A stretch of 64,000 bases of DNA from Rhodamnia argentea (GCF_020921035.1 NC_063151.1:7626001-7690000); one strand, 5' to 3'; shown: positions 37,906-48,814, counted from the stretch's first letter. The notes: a model not told the origin generated them from the sequence alone. Numbers and translations are program-made.

Positions 37906-38430
37906 GGAAGCGAAACACAGAGCGACGAAGAATATGAGACAGAAAGCATGACTGGGAAGGTGTATATAACCGGGACATCCCGCATTTGCTTAACGTGGTG
38001 TGCTTCGTCTCCTTCAAAGCGTGCGCTTTTTTGCCTTTGCCAAAAGCAAGCTCCTTTTGGCGATAATGGGAGAGAAGGTGGCGAAGACTGAGGTTGCCGA
38101 GAAGGGTGCGCGTAGCTTTCTGGGCCCTGCCCTTTTGCTTTTACGAGTTGGTGTTCATGTTTGGCTTCTGCTTTTAGGCTGGTGATTTGATGAGAGGGAC
38201 GTGAGACGGGAGGAGGAACAAGGGAGGAAAGAAGAAGAAGAAGAAGAAGAAGAAGACGCCAAGCTGGTTTTTTTAACCAGAGGAAAAGCAAAAGGAAGGG
38301 AGGCCAGTCAGTGGATCCATCTTTGCTTACGTACATGTATTGATCCTCCTTTCATTATTTAATCAATGAAGAACAGAGCGTTTTCTTACTTCAAAGAAAC
38401 ATCACTTTTTCCCCCCCTTCCCTTCGTTAA
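37906..38430 (-). promoter_or_regulatory. CALS8 upstream region with TATA-like box
   Basis: On the minus strand TATATA (plus coordinates 37,963-37,968) lies about 58 bp upstream of the ATG, close enough to be the core promoter if the leader is short. A (GAA)n tract lies at about 38,230-38,255. Open frames here are low-complexity shadows. Confidence 0.4.
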
Positions 38431-38481
38431 GGTTATGTCAAATCTTTTTTTTTTTTTAACTCAATTGGTTATGTCAAATCT
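38431..38481 (-). mobile_element. Poly(A) micro-insertion 5, minus orientation
   Basis: GGTTATGTCAAATCT occurs exactly at 38,431-38,445 and 38,467-38,481. Between lie a T run (about 13) and AACTCAATT. On the minus strand this is target duplication, AATTGAGTT, poly(A), target duplication, the same plan as the plus-strand cases. It lies in the CALS8-LTV1 divergent promoter interval. Confidence 0.5.
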
Positions 38482-38885
38482 AGTCTTCTTCTTTTTTTAT
38501 GAGGGATAACATATAAGGAAGGTCTTTGGAATCAGTGAGATTAGCTTAAAGGAATGTTAAAAATATTTGTACTTTTATCTGCTGTTTATTGATATGATAA
38601 CACGCAAAAAATTACATGAGAATTAATTGAAAAAAAATGTTAATATAAACGAAGAAAAGTTGATGAACCACTTATATTAAAATTTATTATCATTTAATGA
38701 AAAATTTGATTAAAATTAAGGGGTAATTGTTATAGTAAATAAAAGTTGGCAATTAAAGAAAAATGAGCTTGGTAATTAACTCAAATGAGTGATAAAAACT
38801 CAAAATTAGTATTTTATCCAAAATTACTTTACGATGGCTATAATTTAACAAACATAATTCGCATATTCAAAAATTCTTTTAAGAG

Positions 38886-39039
38886 TTTTTTTTTAAATTT
38901 TTTTTAAATTTTTTTTAAAAAAAAAAAAAAAAAAAAGCATTTTTGATTATGAGATTTAAGCTATAAACGGTGTAAAAATCTTCGGTTTCCTGAAAAAGAA
39001 AACCCCCACAAATAAAAAAAAAAAAAAAAAAAAAAAACA

Positions 39040-39070
<31 letters not shown>
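38886..39070. repeat. Poly(dA:dT) tracts in the divergent promoter interval
   Basis: Three T8 runs spaced by AAA (38,886-38,916) are followed by 20 A. A second block has 24 A, CAC and about 30 A (39,014-39,070). Such stiff tracts exclude nucleosomes and may keep the region between CALS8 and LTV1 open; the exact lengths are likely to vary between assemblies. Confidence 0.85.
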
Positions 39071-39072
<2 letters not shown>

Positions 39073-39186
39073 TTCACAAAACCCGCCAGAACTGCCCATA
39101 TTTGTTGGTCAATTTACAAATTTGCCATCAGTTGAGAAGACGAGCAGGGCGGGCGTTTTTTGTACGTTTTGTCATCCAAAACCATC

Positions 39187-39194
39187 TAGGGTTT
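39187..39194 (+). promoter_or_regulatory. Telo-box upstream of LTV1
   Basis: TAGGGTTT (the complement of AAACCCTA) lies 71 bp before the LTV1 start codon. This motif is common in promoters of plant ribosomal-protein and ribosome-assembly genes, which fits the gene it precedes. Confidence 0.5.
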
Positions 39195-39264
39195 AGCGGC
39201 GAACGCTGGTCTTCCTCGCTGCTGCTTCTCTGCAGCCCGTTCGACGAGCGAATTGCCTGAAACA

Positions 39265-42200
39265 ATGGGACGCAAGGCGAAGAAATTCATCGACAAGAAG
39301 AAGTCGGCGACCTTCCAATTGATGTCCCGCGACTCCGCCGACCCCAGCTTCGACGACGCTCCCGGCGGCGACCGCATCTTCGTCCGCGTCGACAACAATC
39401 CCTACTCGGCCGCTACCTTGGAGGACGCCGACGGCGACGGCGACGGCGATGGCGATGACGATCCGATTTCGATGTTCGCGGACGCGCCCGGCGACTGCGA
39501 TGACGGCGTCAGCGACGGTGGCGCTATGGGAAGTGCGGTCGGGAATCAGGGAGTTGGAGGTGGACATGGTGCGTCAACGTCGCGGCTGCCGGAGCATATC
39601 AGGAGGGAGATTCTGGAGCTTGGGTTTCCTGATGACGGCTATAATTACCTGTTGCATATGAGGGAGATTAGGAATGCAGGTAGTGGTTCGGCTTTCTATC
39701 AGAATCCTAAGGCTAGGCTTGACCTGGTTCCTAAAGATGTTAAGGTTTGGCCTCTTGATTTTCAGGTCTTCACTGTTTTGCTCGATATTAATGTGAATGT
39801 GCGTCAATTGAGACGTGATTGTTCTGCTGTAATGGATTAGATTCAATCGAGTCTGAGGTTGGCATTACAGGATATGAAATAAAGCTGAGTTTTTTTTTTT
39901 GTTTCTTTTGTTGTTTATTTGGTTGGCTGTATGTGAGTTCCTGTATTTACAAATTCACTACGTTAGTCTGATTTCCTCTTTTCAAGGGTTCAGTGTTCTG
40001 TATATGCTTCCTGAGGACCACCTTTGTTTAACTTCTTTGATTTCAGGCTTATGATGCTTCGCATGTACAAGTTCCTAAATCAGAAGGTGATCCTAATGAT
40101 ACATCGATTTATAGTGTTGCTGCCAATAGTGTTAGTGTGAGAGTACAGAAGGCCATGGATCCTGAAGTTGCTGCATTACTTGATGATAGTGACCTCTCAC
40201 GGTTTGGGTCTGATGTCGAGGACTTGGAAGAAGATTTTATTGTTCAGGCAAACCATCCTGAAGGCGAGGACAATATTGTGGAGGAAAATTTGCAATATTC
40301 CGGGAAGCCTAAAGTGATGGGGAGAGTTACTAATGGATCAGATGCTTTTGCTGGTCAAGAGAAACAAATTGACAATGGCTTTCCTCACGAAATAGGAAGT
40401 CAGTTTGTGGAACCAAATGACTACTTTGACGATGAGAAGCCACGAGAACGTCGTCCGCTGGATGAGCAATTCGATCTTGTAAGTCATTTAATTCTCCTCA
40501 AGCTAGTACATGCTTTCTTGATTTTGATAATATGCTTGATAAGTGGATGAGCTGATAAAATCTACTCTCTTTTTGCTTTGACAAGTATGAATCAGATTAA
40601 ACCATAGACACCAAAAGTGGAAATGACATGTTGTCACTCCTTAGCTTGCAAATATTAAATTTGAACGTTAAGTTAAAAAAATTTGCTGCTCCTTCCTTTT
40701 TTGGTGAATGATGGAGAATCCTCCTGTGCTGTCTTTACACTTCTGCCTGACTGCAGAACAATAGCAGAGGCTGATATAATTTATTGAATATCACTTGACA
40801 TTCTTTTCTTGTGTTTTGTTGTTAAAGTGCACTTGATGGCTGACAATCCATTACACTATTGGACGGCCTTAATGATTCTTAGCTATTGTCTCTCTCTCTC
40901 TCTAACCATTGTGGTTAGATTTGGTTACACCTTTTCCCCTCTTTGGAGGAGTCATTGCTGGTACGATCTGTGTAAAAGAATCCTGCCATCTTAGTAAAAC
41001 CTAGCCTCGAGGTACTTTTTCTGAAGGCACTTTTAGGAAATTTTTGTAATTATTAAGTTGGACTAATTTTGCAATAAAAAAAAAGTAGTAGTTGGACCTT
41101 GTTATCCTAATCCATGAGGTTCTTCTTTGACTCAAAGCACATCTGTACTAGTGTATGCTATCTGAGTCATTGTGATGTTGTTGTTTTTGGCTCTATTTCT
41201 GTGAGAGCTTACGCTGGTCTAATTGGATGTTGAGCATGCCTTGTGATAAACTTATCCACTGAATTAGTGCAATAAGTTTGAAGATAGTCTTAGATGAAAT
41301 TAGTCGCTTTTTGTATTCATAAGGTGCTCGAAATTGACAGAAATTGTGCAATATTTGGCCTGAGTCTTAGCCTCATCAGACACGGAACCTACAGTAACTG
41401 AGACAATTTCTTTTTATTACTCTTTGTCATCTCCACGCTCATTGCTCCTTCTCAAATGCTGAAACTTCTCTAGTGGTGGCAGAATTTCCATGAGCTAGTA
41501 TTATTCAGCCAATAGTTGGCATCATTTATTTAGTTTAACTATCTTAAATCGGTTTTCTTTCACTGATATCTGATGATTTTCTTCTTCATTGTTCAAAGCT
41601 TGAACTTCAGGAGTATGGATCCGAGGATGACGAGGATGATGGTTATGGTGGTTATATCGCTGAAGAAGATGAATCCCTTGCTCTGAAACTCAAACAGGCT
41701 TTTGATTACAAAGATATGGATGACTTGGAAATTGATGACAAGTATAGAGTTCCAGCTGATTTATTGAAGGGAAATGAAGCGAAAAGCAAACAGCTACGGG
41801 ATTCTGCTGCTGATTTGATCCGTCGTTGTGTGGAATATGCAGACAAGTATGAAAATGAGAATGACGACAAAGAAGTAGTTATTGTTGAAGAAAGTAGTGA
41901 TGAATCCGAGGTGCAGGACTGTGAAACTATTGTCTCTACATATTCAAATCTTGATAATCACCCAGGCAAAATCAAAGCACCCGAGGTAGCCAGAAAGAAG
42001 AAATTGGCTGGCACAATTTCTGTTGCTTTAGGTGCGGCCAATCCGTTGATACCCCTCAAAGGAAAAGAAAAACTTCCTGTTGACTATCTGCCTCAGAGCA
42101 TAAAATCTTCAGCGCAAAAGGTCAAGGATGGCAGTGTCTCGAGGAATGAGCAGCCTAGGAGGAAACAGCTTGGTCAAGAGTCAAAGGAAGAGAAGAAAGA

Positions 42201-42539
42201 GCGTAAGGTAAGTACCTGCTTCTTCTTTTTTTTCTTATAGACAATTTGATTAAGCCATTTGAGTTTCATCCCTTTCTGCAACTATGTGGCTTTGACTAGA
42301 GGAAGAGGACTTTTGTATGGTGTACTTCAGTTTCTGGCCCTTACAATGAGTGCGGTTCCTTCAATCGTATTCTATTGTTTAAGATGTTCATCTGAATGTA
42401 AATTCAGGCTGCTGTGAAGGAGGAAAGGCGGGAGGCACGTCGCACGAAAAAGGAAATGAAGGGGCTTTACAGGTGCGAAGCACAGCGGGCGCAGAAAGTG
42501 GCTGCCATCACTGGCCCGTCGTCCATCCCTCTCATGTAG
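39265..42539 (+). CDS. LTV1: LTV1, 40S ribosomal subunit assembly factor
   Basis: Four exons, 39265-39744, 40047-40478, 41599-42207 and 42408-42539, join in frame to 550 residues. The N-terminus (MGRKAKKFIDKKKSATFQLMSRDS) is the conserved LTV1 opening. Other family marks are the acidic DGDGDGDD run near residue 60, the DDGYNYLLHMREIR block near 130, VPKDVK|AYDAS across the first junction, and DLLELQEYG at the start of exon 3. Lysine-rich segments and AAITGPSSIPLM close the protein. LTV1 accompanies pre-40S particles and is released before final maturation. The start is the ATG at 39,265; an upstream in-frame TTG is not used. A second donor (after 39,768) would also stay in frame, so that exon end is uncertain. 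Confidence 0.88.
41051..41097 (+). mobile_element. Possible poly(A) micro-insertion 6, in LTV1 intron 2
   Basis: AGTTGGAC ends a 13-bp block at 41,051-41,063 and a similar block at 41,085-41,097. TAATTTTGCAAT and nine A lie between. Only the last 8 bp match exactly, so this is the weakest member of the set. Confidence 0.25.
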
Positions 42540-43728
42540 TTAAGTTGGCAGTGTTCCACCTGATTGGACGGGGTTGAGTCCAACGGAGGCGAAGAGCTGA
42601 ATCTTGCATACCCTTTTTCTCCAAGGGGATGGTGTGGCTACTGGAATCGACAAGCTGTACCGCTAGGATTTTTAAGTTTTGCTTGTTTACATTACACATT
42701 TGGAACATCCACTGGGAAAGCATGGTTACGCATTTGTTTATTTACACATTCGCGTCAAACTTCCCTCGCCTTTTTCGCACAGGCTGTCGTCCTATAAAAG
42801 TGAAAAAGGGAAACAAGACACTTGTCATCGCCGATGAAAAAGCTTCCCTGCGAAGAAATTGCAAATTTGCAAGATTCAAAGGGTCAACAGTTAAAAGACA
42901 ATCACGTTGTGTGCATTTAGAATCATCTTTTTCAAGATCTCATCGACTCAGATTCATCAAGACTTAGCAAACCTACGAAGGAGGATTCAGGTTACAACCC
43001 AAAGTCCTGTAAATCACAATTTGTATGCCTTCGTGCTAGGTGGAGGATTGAGATTTACAAGGCAAAGAAGATTATATCGCCCGTGCTCTACCTCTTCTTT
43101 GGAGTAAAATTAATAAAGCACGTGCAGAAGTCCGCCCTTATCATGCTATATGATAAATGCTCGTCTCACAGAACCCAACACGCTTTCTCAAAAAGCTGCC
43201 ATATTTCTATTTTGTGAAACGTATATTACACTCGATTTAAGGCCTAAAAAGAAAAGGAAAAAGTAAAATAACTAGAGAGATACATTGAAAACTAAGTATA
43301 CATTTCTGGGGTTTTTGGTTGCAGATCAAAGAAATTTTTGTAGCCTTGGTCCAAATGAAATATGCAACTCGCACTCAAATTTTTTGTATTTGAGATAAGT
43401 GTATCTAAAGTTCTAAAACTTATTAAGAAAGTACAATTGAGTCCTAAACTTTCAAAAAGTACAATTAAATTCCAAAATTTGTCAAATTGGCGCAATCAAG
43501 TCATTTCGTTAACTTTGTCCGTCCGATATGGCTTCTTCTTTTTTTTTATTTACTCTATATTATGTGGCACCGACGTGACTAAAATATGAAAAACAAGACC
43601 AAAAAGACATTTTTTTTTCGAAAGTTTGATTTTTTTAATAGAAAGATTATTTATCTAGATTAAAAAATAAACTAAATTTGAAATTTGAAAAAAAAAAAGT
43701 CATAAGAGGATGAGGGATAACTAGCCAG
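42540..43728. other. 3' flank of LTV1 and AT-rich spacer
   Basis: The first part is probably the LTV1 3' UTR. From about 43,400 the phrases 'gagtcctaaactttcaa' and 'aaattggcgcaatcaagtc' resemble one end of the Mutator-type elements seen elsewhere in the window, but no opposite end is present. No gene is seen. Confidence 0.4.
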
Positions 43729-44172
43729 TAGGATTGAGCACAATGGACTAATCGAATTGGGAGCTTATTTAACAAGTTGGTTTGATCCGGTTTCGGGGGC
43801 ATCGATTCAATTCTCGTTGGAGTCAATTATGGTTGATTCAGACCGAATAATATTATTTATTTAAAAAAATTTCTAAATGTAAATCTAAACCTATAACTAA
43901 ATGCTTAAGATGCTCTGTATGACTTTCGGGTTTTGCAACAACGGGATACAATTAATTAGAGGTGATCCGATGAACATATCGTTAATGAGAAAAATCTAAT
44001 GATACATTACAAAAATAATAATAATAATGCGATCGGTCCAATGATTGGACTACTTGGGGATTGGACTGGTCTATTCAATCTAATTCACAATTTAAAACTA
44101 GGAACCAGTCCTTTGGATTTGGTTCTTGGCTCTAGGGTAGGATTGGATCGGACCGAGAGCCGATCACCCCTA
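43729..44172. mobile_element. Non-autonomous hAT-type element
   Basis: The ends are TAGGATTGAGC and, reverse-complemented, TAGGGGTGATC. The flanks CTAGCCAG (43,721-43,728) and CTAGCCAA (44,173-44,180) match at 7 of 8 positions, fitting an 8-bp hAT target duplication. The interior has GGATTGGAC- and GATCGG-type words and no coding capacity. Confidence 0.7.
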
Positions 44173-44566
44173 CTAGCCAAGGCTCGTGCCGAGAAAATGA
44201 TTTTCTATTTTGATAAAAGGAAAACAACCTTACTAAAATTATTGAAATGATATTGTATAGTCTTTTAGATGTCAATTTTCTTATAGATGTTATTTTTCTA
44301 ATATTAGAAAAAACAAAGAGGTAAGACCAATAATGGAGAGCACAAAAAAAATTGTGTCAATTATTTTTGTTATTTCATACCATAATAAAAAGTTTTCGAA
44401 GCGATTTCACTATTTTTCTTATTAAGAACGAGTGAAAATGTAACGATTCATGTCGGAATGTCTCGATTTGTGTCCCGGAGTCGCGTTGGTATCTGGAATT
44501 TGCTGCCATCAGTATTGAAGGAGACATTTTTGTAGCTTCGACTCCTTTCTCGCTTCAGTCACGGCC
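44173..44566. other. Upstream region of the PPR gene
   Basis: AT-rich sequence without a clear TATA box at the expected place. No other gene is seen. Confidence 0.35.
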
Positions 44567-44599
44567 ATGGGCTCTCCCTTTCGTTGCAAGCCATGTTAG
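44567..44599 (+). promoter_or_regulatory. Overlapping upstream ORF before the PPR start
   Basis: A 10-codon ORF starts at an ATG in strong context (GGCCATGG). It ends at a TAG (44,597-44,599) that overlaps the PPR start codon region (ATG 44,593-44,595) in another frame. If this ATG is in the mRNA, it should limit translation of the PPR protein or require reinitiation. Confidence 0.45.
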
Positions 44600-46764
44600 C
44601 AAAACACGATCATGATGCTTTCTTTACGTGTAAATCCCTCCTCCTCTTTCGGCTTTCAGTCCGAAGTCCTCAGCACCACTTATTTACCCTGAAGGTCCCA
44701 TCAAAGCCTATTACTAACGCTGCAACAAGAAGCGACAGACCCAGTAGCTTCCTTGTTTATTGCAACACCCAGATCACGAAGCATGGAAGAAACGGTCAGG
44801 TCGAAGAGGCTGAATCCGTGTTCCGACGGATGCCCTTCAGGAATACCATTTCGTGGACTGCCATGCTCACCGCGTATGCAGACAATGGGCGGATTCGGAA
44901 CGCCCGGCAAATGTTCGACGAAATGCCCGACAGGAATACTGCTTCGTATAATGCGATGATCACTGCCTACATTCGCAACGATTGGAATGTCAATAGAGCT
45001 TATAAGTTGTTTGCTGAGATTCCCGACCGCAACGCGGTCTCTTACGGTGCCATGATCACAGGGTTTGTTCGGGCAGGGAAGGTAGATAAAGCAAAAGAAC
45101 TTTACCTTTCGATGCCAGTCGAGTGGCGAGATCCTGTGTGCTCAAATGCATTGATAAGTGGGTATCTGAAGTTGGGGGCACTCGAAGAGGCAGTTTGGGT
45201 TTTTGAGGGTATGGCACAAAGAGATGTCGTTTCCTGGAGCTCTATGTTGGACGGATATTGCAAGAATGTTGGCGTGGGCGCTGCCAGAGGGTTGTTCGAT
45301 AAGATGCCGGAGCGAAATGTTGTATCTTGGACTGCTATGATTAATGGGTATATGAAGATGGGGCAGTTTGAATGTGGTTTTGATCTTTTTCTGGATATGA
45401 GAAAGGAAGGAACAGTAAAGGTGAATTCTACAACACTTACTGTTATGTTTGAAGCTTGTGGTGAGTTTGGGAGATCCCAAGAAGGAATTGAGATGCATGG
45501 ATTAGTGTTTCAACTTGGACTTGAATTTGACTTATTTATAAGAAATTCCATTATCAAAATGTATTCTAGTTTCGGTTATATAGATGATGCTATTAAGTTT
45601 TTTAACTCAATGGACGAAAGGAATGAAGTCACATGGAATAGTCTAATCTCTGCTTATGTCCAGAATGATAGTATTGAAGAAGCCTATCATCTATTTGCAA
45701 AGATGCCCAGGAAGGATGCAGTCTCTTGGACAACTATTATTTCAGGATATTTTGGAAACGGAATGATTGATAGATCGATTAAGCTATTTGAAATGATGCC
45801 TGTAAAAGATGACATTGCATGGACAGCCATGATATCTGGTTTTGTGAAGAATGGCAAATTTGAGGAGGCATTCCATTGGTACATTCGAATGCTTCGGAAA
45901 GCAATCAAGCCGAATCCTCTTACTTTGAGCAGTGTGCTTGGTGCTTCTGCTGGTTTGGCAACACTGAACCATGGTGTACAGATTCATGCTCATGTTTTGA
46001 AGATGGACCTGGAGTGTGTTCTTTCTATGCAGAACTCATTAATATCGATGTACTCAAAGTGTGGAAGTGTTCTTGATGCCTACAGAATATTCACAGAAAC
46101 AACTGACCCTAACATAGTCTCTTATAATTCTATCATCACTGGGCTTGCTCAAAATGGATTTGGCACAGAAGCTCTCAGATTATTCAAAAAGATGCAGAGT
46201 GCGAGTCAGGAGCCCAATGGAGTTACATTTCTTGCCATTCTCTCTGCATGCACTCATGTGGGGCTTGTTGTAGAAGGATGGAATTATTTAAAATCCATGA
46301 AGTCATTATACGGGATAGAACCAGGGCCCGATCATTATGCTTGCATGGTTGACCTCCTTGGCCGAGCTGGATTGCTGGATGAAGCTATTTGTTTGATTAG
46401 TTCCATGCCTCTGGAGCCCCACCCTGGTGTTTGGGGAGCGCTTCTTAGTGCAGGTAAGATCCACTCGCGGGTTGATGTTGCAGAGCTTGCAGCCCAAAGA
46501 CTGATCAAGTTGCAACCTGATAATGCAACATCTTATGTTGTTTTGTCCAACCTATATTATACCTCTGGGAAGCAGGATTTTTCTGACCATGTTAGAATGG
46601 CCCAGAAATCTAAAAGAGTGAGAAAGAGTCCAGGATGCAGTTGGATTATGATGAAGGACAGTGTCCATTTGTTTCTTGCGGGAGACAAATCCCATACAAG
46701 TATCAGAGACATAGAAGCTACTCTATGCACTATCTCAAAGGAAATACTACTTTTAGAATCTTAG
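44593..46764 (+). CDS. E-type pentatricopeptide repeat protein, organelle-targeted
   Basis: One intronless frame of 723 residues from the first in-frame ATG. The first 60 or so residues are rich in Arg, Ser and Leu with few acids, as in a mitochondrial or plastid targeting peptide. PPR repeats follow, with many copies of 'WTAMI.GY' and 'A..LFDEMP.RN' (for example WTAMLTAYADNG, FDEMPERN-like units), in the alternating lengths of the PLS class. An E-domain runs from about residue 615 (HPGVWGALLSAGKIH, ELAAQRLIKLQPDN, YVVLSNLY, SPGCSWI) to the end; no DYW deaminase domain is present. Such proteins bind a specific organelle RNA and usually help C-to-U editing. It reads very like Arabidopsis At1g53600 as I recall it. 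Target unknown. Confidence 0.9.
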   Translation: MLAKHDHDAFFTCKSLLLFRLSVRSPQHHLFTLKVPSKPITNAATRSDRPSSFLVYCNTQITKHGRNGQVEEAESVFRRMPFRNTISWTAMLTAYADNGRIRNARQMFDEMPDRNTASYNAMITAYIRNDWNVNRAYKLFAEIPDRNAVSYGAMITGFVRAGKVDKAKELYLSMPVEWRDPVCSNALISGYLKLGALEEAVWVFEGMAQRDVVSWSSMLDGYCKNVGVGAARGLFDKMPERNVVSWTAMINGYMKMGQFECGFDLFLDMRKEGTVKVNSTTLTVMFEACGEFGRSQEGIEMHGLVFQLGLEFDLFIRNSIIKMYSSFGYIDDAIKFFNSMDERNEVTWNSLISAYVQNDSIEEAYHLFAKMPRKDAVSWTTIISGYFGNGMIDRSIKLFEMMPVKDDIAWTAMISGFVKNGKFEEAFHWYIRMLRKAIKPNPLTLSSVLGASAGLATLNHGVQIHAHVLKMDLECVLSMQNSLISMYSKCGSVLDAYRIFTETTDPNIVSYNSIITGLAQNGFGTEALRLFKKMQSASQEPNGVTFLAILSACTHVGLVVEGWNYLKSMKSLYGIEPGPDHYACMVDLLGRAGLLDEAICLISSMPLEPHPGVWGALLSAGKIHSRVDVAELAAQRLIKLQPDNATSYVVLSNLYYTSGKQDFSDHVRMAQKSKRVRKSPGCSWIMMKDSVHLFLAGDKSHTSIRDIEATLCTISKEILLLES

Positions 46765-47665
46765 TTCTAATGACTCCTCAATCCTCTCATCCCATCTAAT
46801 GACAAATGATTGTCGTTGATAATGGGGTGGCAAGTCATCCAGGATACTTCTGCAGACTGTTTCCTAGCATAGAGCTAGAGCCTTTTTTGGGGTTGGTGCT
46901 TCTCTCTGAAATGGAGAATTTGATCTTCCATCTGTCTCATCTGGTGGATCAGCCTCCACTGCAGATAAATCGACAGTCATTTCACTGCTCAACTTGGGTA
47001 TCTTTCTAACAATAAAAGGTATAGTACTAACTGAACTTAAATCGATGTAATTTCTGTCTTATATCTTGTTAAAACGGTTTTTCTCTATCCATGGGCAATG
47101 AGTTTTGGTATCAGTATTTGTAGGAGTAGGCGAATGTACTCGTGAAGGCCTTTTTGCCATGCAGAAACTAAACCAACAATTAGGATGATTCCCCCAATCT
47201 TGTGCTTAATTACTTTCATGCTTCTTTTTATTGCCTTTTGTTGACTGACAGGAACTTGCGATGTGTTAAAGAATGCACTTAGATTTGGAAGCTACTGTTT
47301 CTGCTGGCAGTAGGAGATGACCTGCAATCTGTCCTTGACGTTCTTTGCCTGCCCAGCAGGGGACTGGTCACTGTGCATTAGCGCCGATGGTTGAATCACA
47401 CCTGACATCCCTGATGCTGGTAGGGTGGAACATTTGAACAGGGACTTGTTGAAGCTCGACTATCTTTGCTGAAAATCAGGACCGTGCAAGCGTTCAGATC
47501 GTTCCTGCTGCAACAAAAGTTTATCATCTAGTAAGAGGCTATTCTCCGAGCGACATCAGCACTCGGTCTTCCCTTTGCATGAACCGCAGCCTTCTTGCGC
47601 TTCTCATTGCCATGGCTTTTTGGCAATCCGTGGTGCGTCTAACTCAGTTCCAAAAATCTGAAAAA
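46765..47665. other. 3' flank of the PPR gene, no gene seen
   Basis: Probably 3' UTR at first, then ordinary intergenic DNA. I could not support any coding frame. Confidence 0.4.
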
Positions 47666-47671
47666 TGGTCC

Positions 47672-47930
47672 CTCAAGGCTCGACGTGGACGCATCTTATC
47701 CTCCTCATTGGGGCCAAATCTTAGTGGCCTGCAAGAGTAATGTGGGTGGCGCCGGATTAGTAATGGCAAGGCGCGAAGGCAGGATTATTGTGTCCACGCA
47801 GTTGGTATATTCGTCCTCTCAAGCTTCCGATGGTTGTGGCGCCGCTACTTGTCGCCATAGCAGCCGCTTATCGAAATGTTGAAGTGTTTGTGGGGAAGTT
47901 GGAAATGTCAACCTCAATGGCCACTCTCTT
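47672..47930 (+). pseudogene. RNase H-like fragment, frameshifted
   Basis: One frame reads LDVDASYPP...GGAGLVMARREGRIIVS, which resembles the start of the plant RNase H-like domain found in LINE-type retrotransposons and relatives (VDAS with a catalytic Asp, then G.G.V.RD..G). A neighbouring frame continues with AIAAAYRNVEVF, like the later 'A...G..NVE' part. The shift between frames and the short length point to a relic. The identification is by eye and tentative. Confidence 0.35.
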
Positions 47931-47953
47931 TTTTCTCCATGATCATTTATTAA

Positions 47954-48453
47954 AAGGATTAATACCACAAAAAAACTTTAAACTGATATATCTATGATAA
48001 ATTTACCTCAAATTAGTTTTTTTACCACAAAAGCTTGAAATTGGTATATACGTATCAAATTTATCTCAAATTGATACATATGTAATAAATTTATCATCAA
48101 TTAATTTTCGTTCGAACGGGTGAATATGTCACAAACTTACCTTTCTTTAGTTTTGATTAGATTTTACCGTTAAATTGTTGAGTTAAATGACATGTGACAG
48201 TTAACGGGTTTATCAATTTGGAGTTTTTACTTTTCATTTGTCATTGGTGTATTAATTTGGAATTTTTCATGCCATTAATTCAATTTTACGGAAATTAATG
48301 GAGGGCAAATTTGTTACATTTTTATGGTCAAAAAATTAGTTTAAGGTAAATTTATCACAGAACTACTTTATGATTTTTTGTGGTCAAAAAATTAATTTGG
48401 AATAAATTTATTATAAGTGTATCAATATAAGATTTTTCATGGTATTAATTCTT
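47954..48453. mobile_element. 500-bp inverted-repeat miniature element
   Basis: The left end starts AAGGATTAATACCAC and the reverse complement of the right end starts AAGAATTAATACCAT. Similarity continues through AAATTTA blocks for more than 50 bp. ATTAA flanks both ends (47,949-47,953 and 48,454-48,458). The repeated phrase 'aaatttatca' in both orientations fills the interior. The superfamily is not settled. Confidence 0.65.
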
Positions 48454-48814
48454 ATTAAAATCTACAGATGATTTACTAATTCATTCCTTAAAAACACTGT
48501 CTAATTGAGGTAATTATTACAACGAGATACTTTCTCATGTGTTCACAACACGAGAATGTAGCAAAGCTATGATCTTGCGGACATTTACGATGCACAAATT
48601 TAAGTTGCCCACAGCTAGTATCGATTTTTTTGTTGGAAAATGGATTACGGCATCTTTCTTCCTTTTATGTGGCTGTGGGTAACCCCACATTTTCATCTTG
48701 TTCGGCATATATACATGAACATGTGGACGTTGAGAGGCTCCACTCGACGCATTGGATATTTTGGAGTCGACCCTTCTCCATCTCCTCCATCTTTCTCAGA
48801 CCGACCGGACCGCC
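48454..48814 (+). promoter_or_regulatory. Upstream region of the SOUL gene
   Basis: TATATACAT lies at about 48,708-48,716, roughly 100 bp before the ATG, and could be the TATA box. No other gene is present. Confidence 0.35.

Noticed and set aside
37680..38336. 218-residue open frame on the minus strand across the CALS8 start
   Set aside because: It is out of frame with the conserved CALS8 N-terminus and is Leu/Ser-rich from GAA and CTG repeats.
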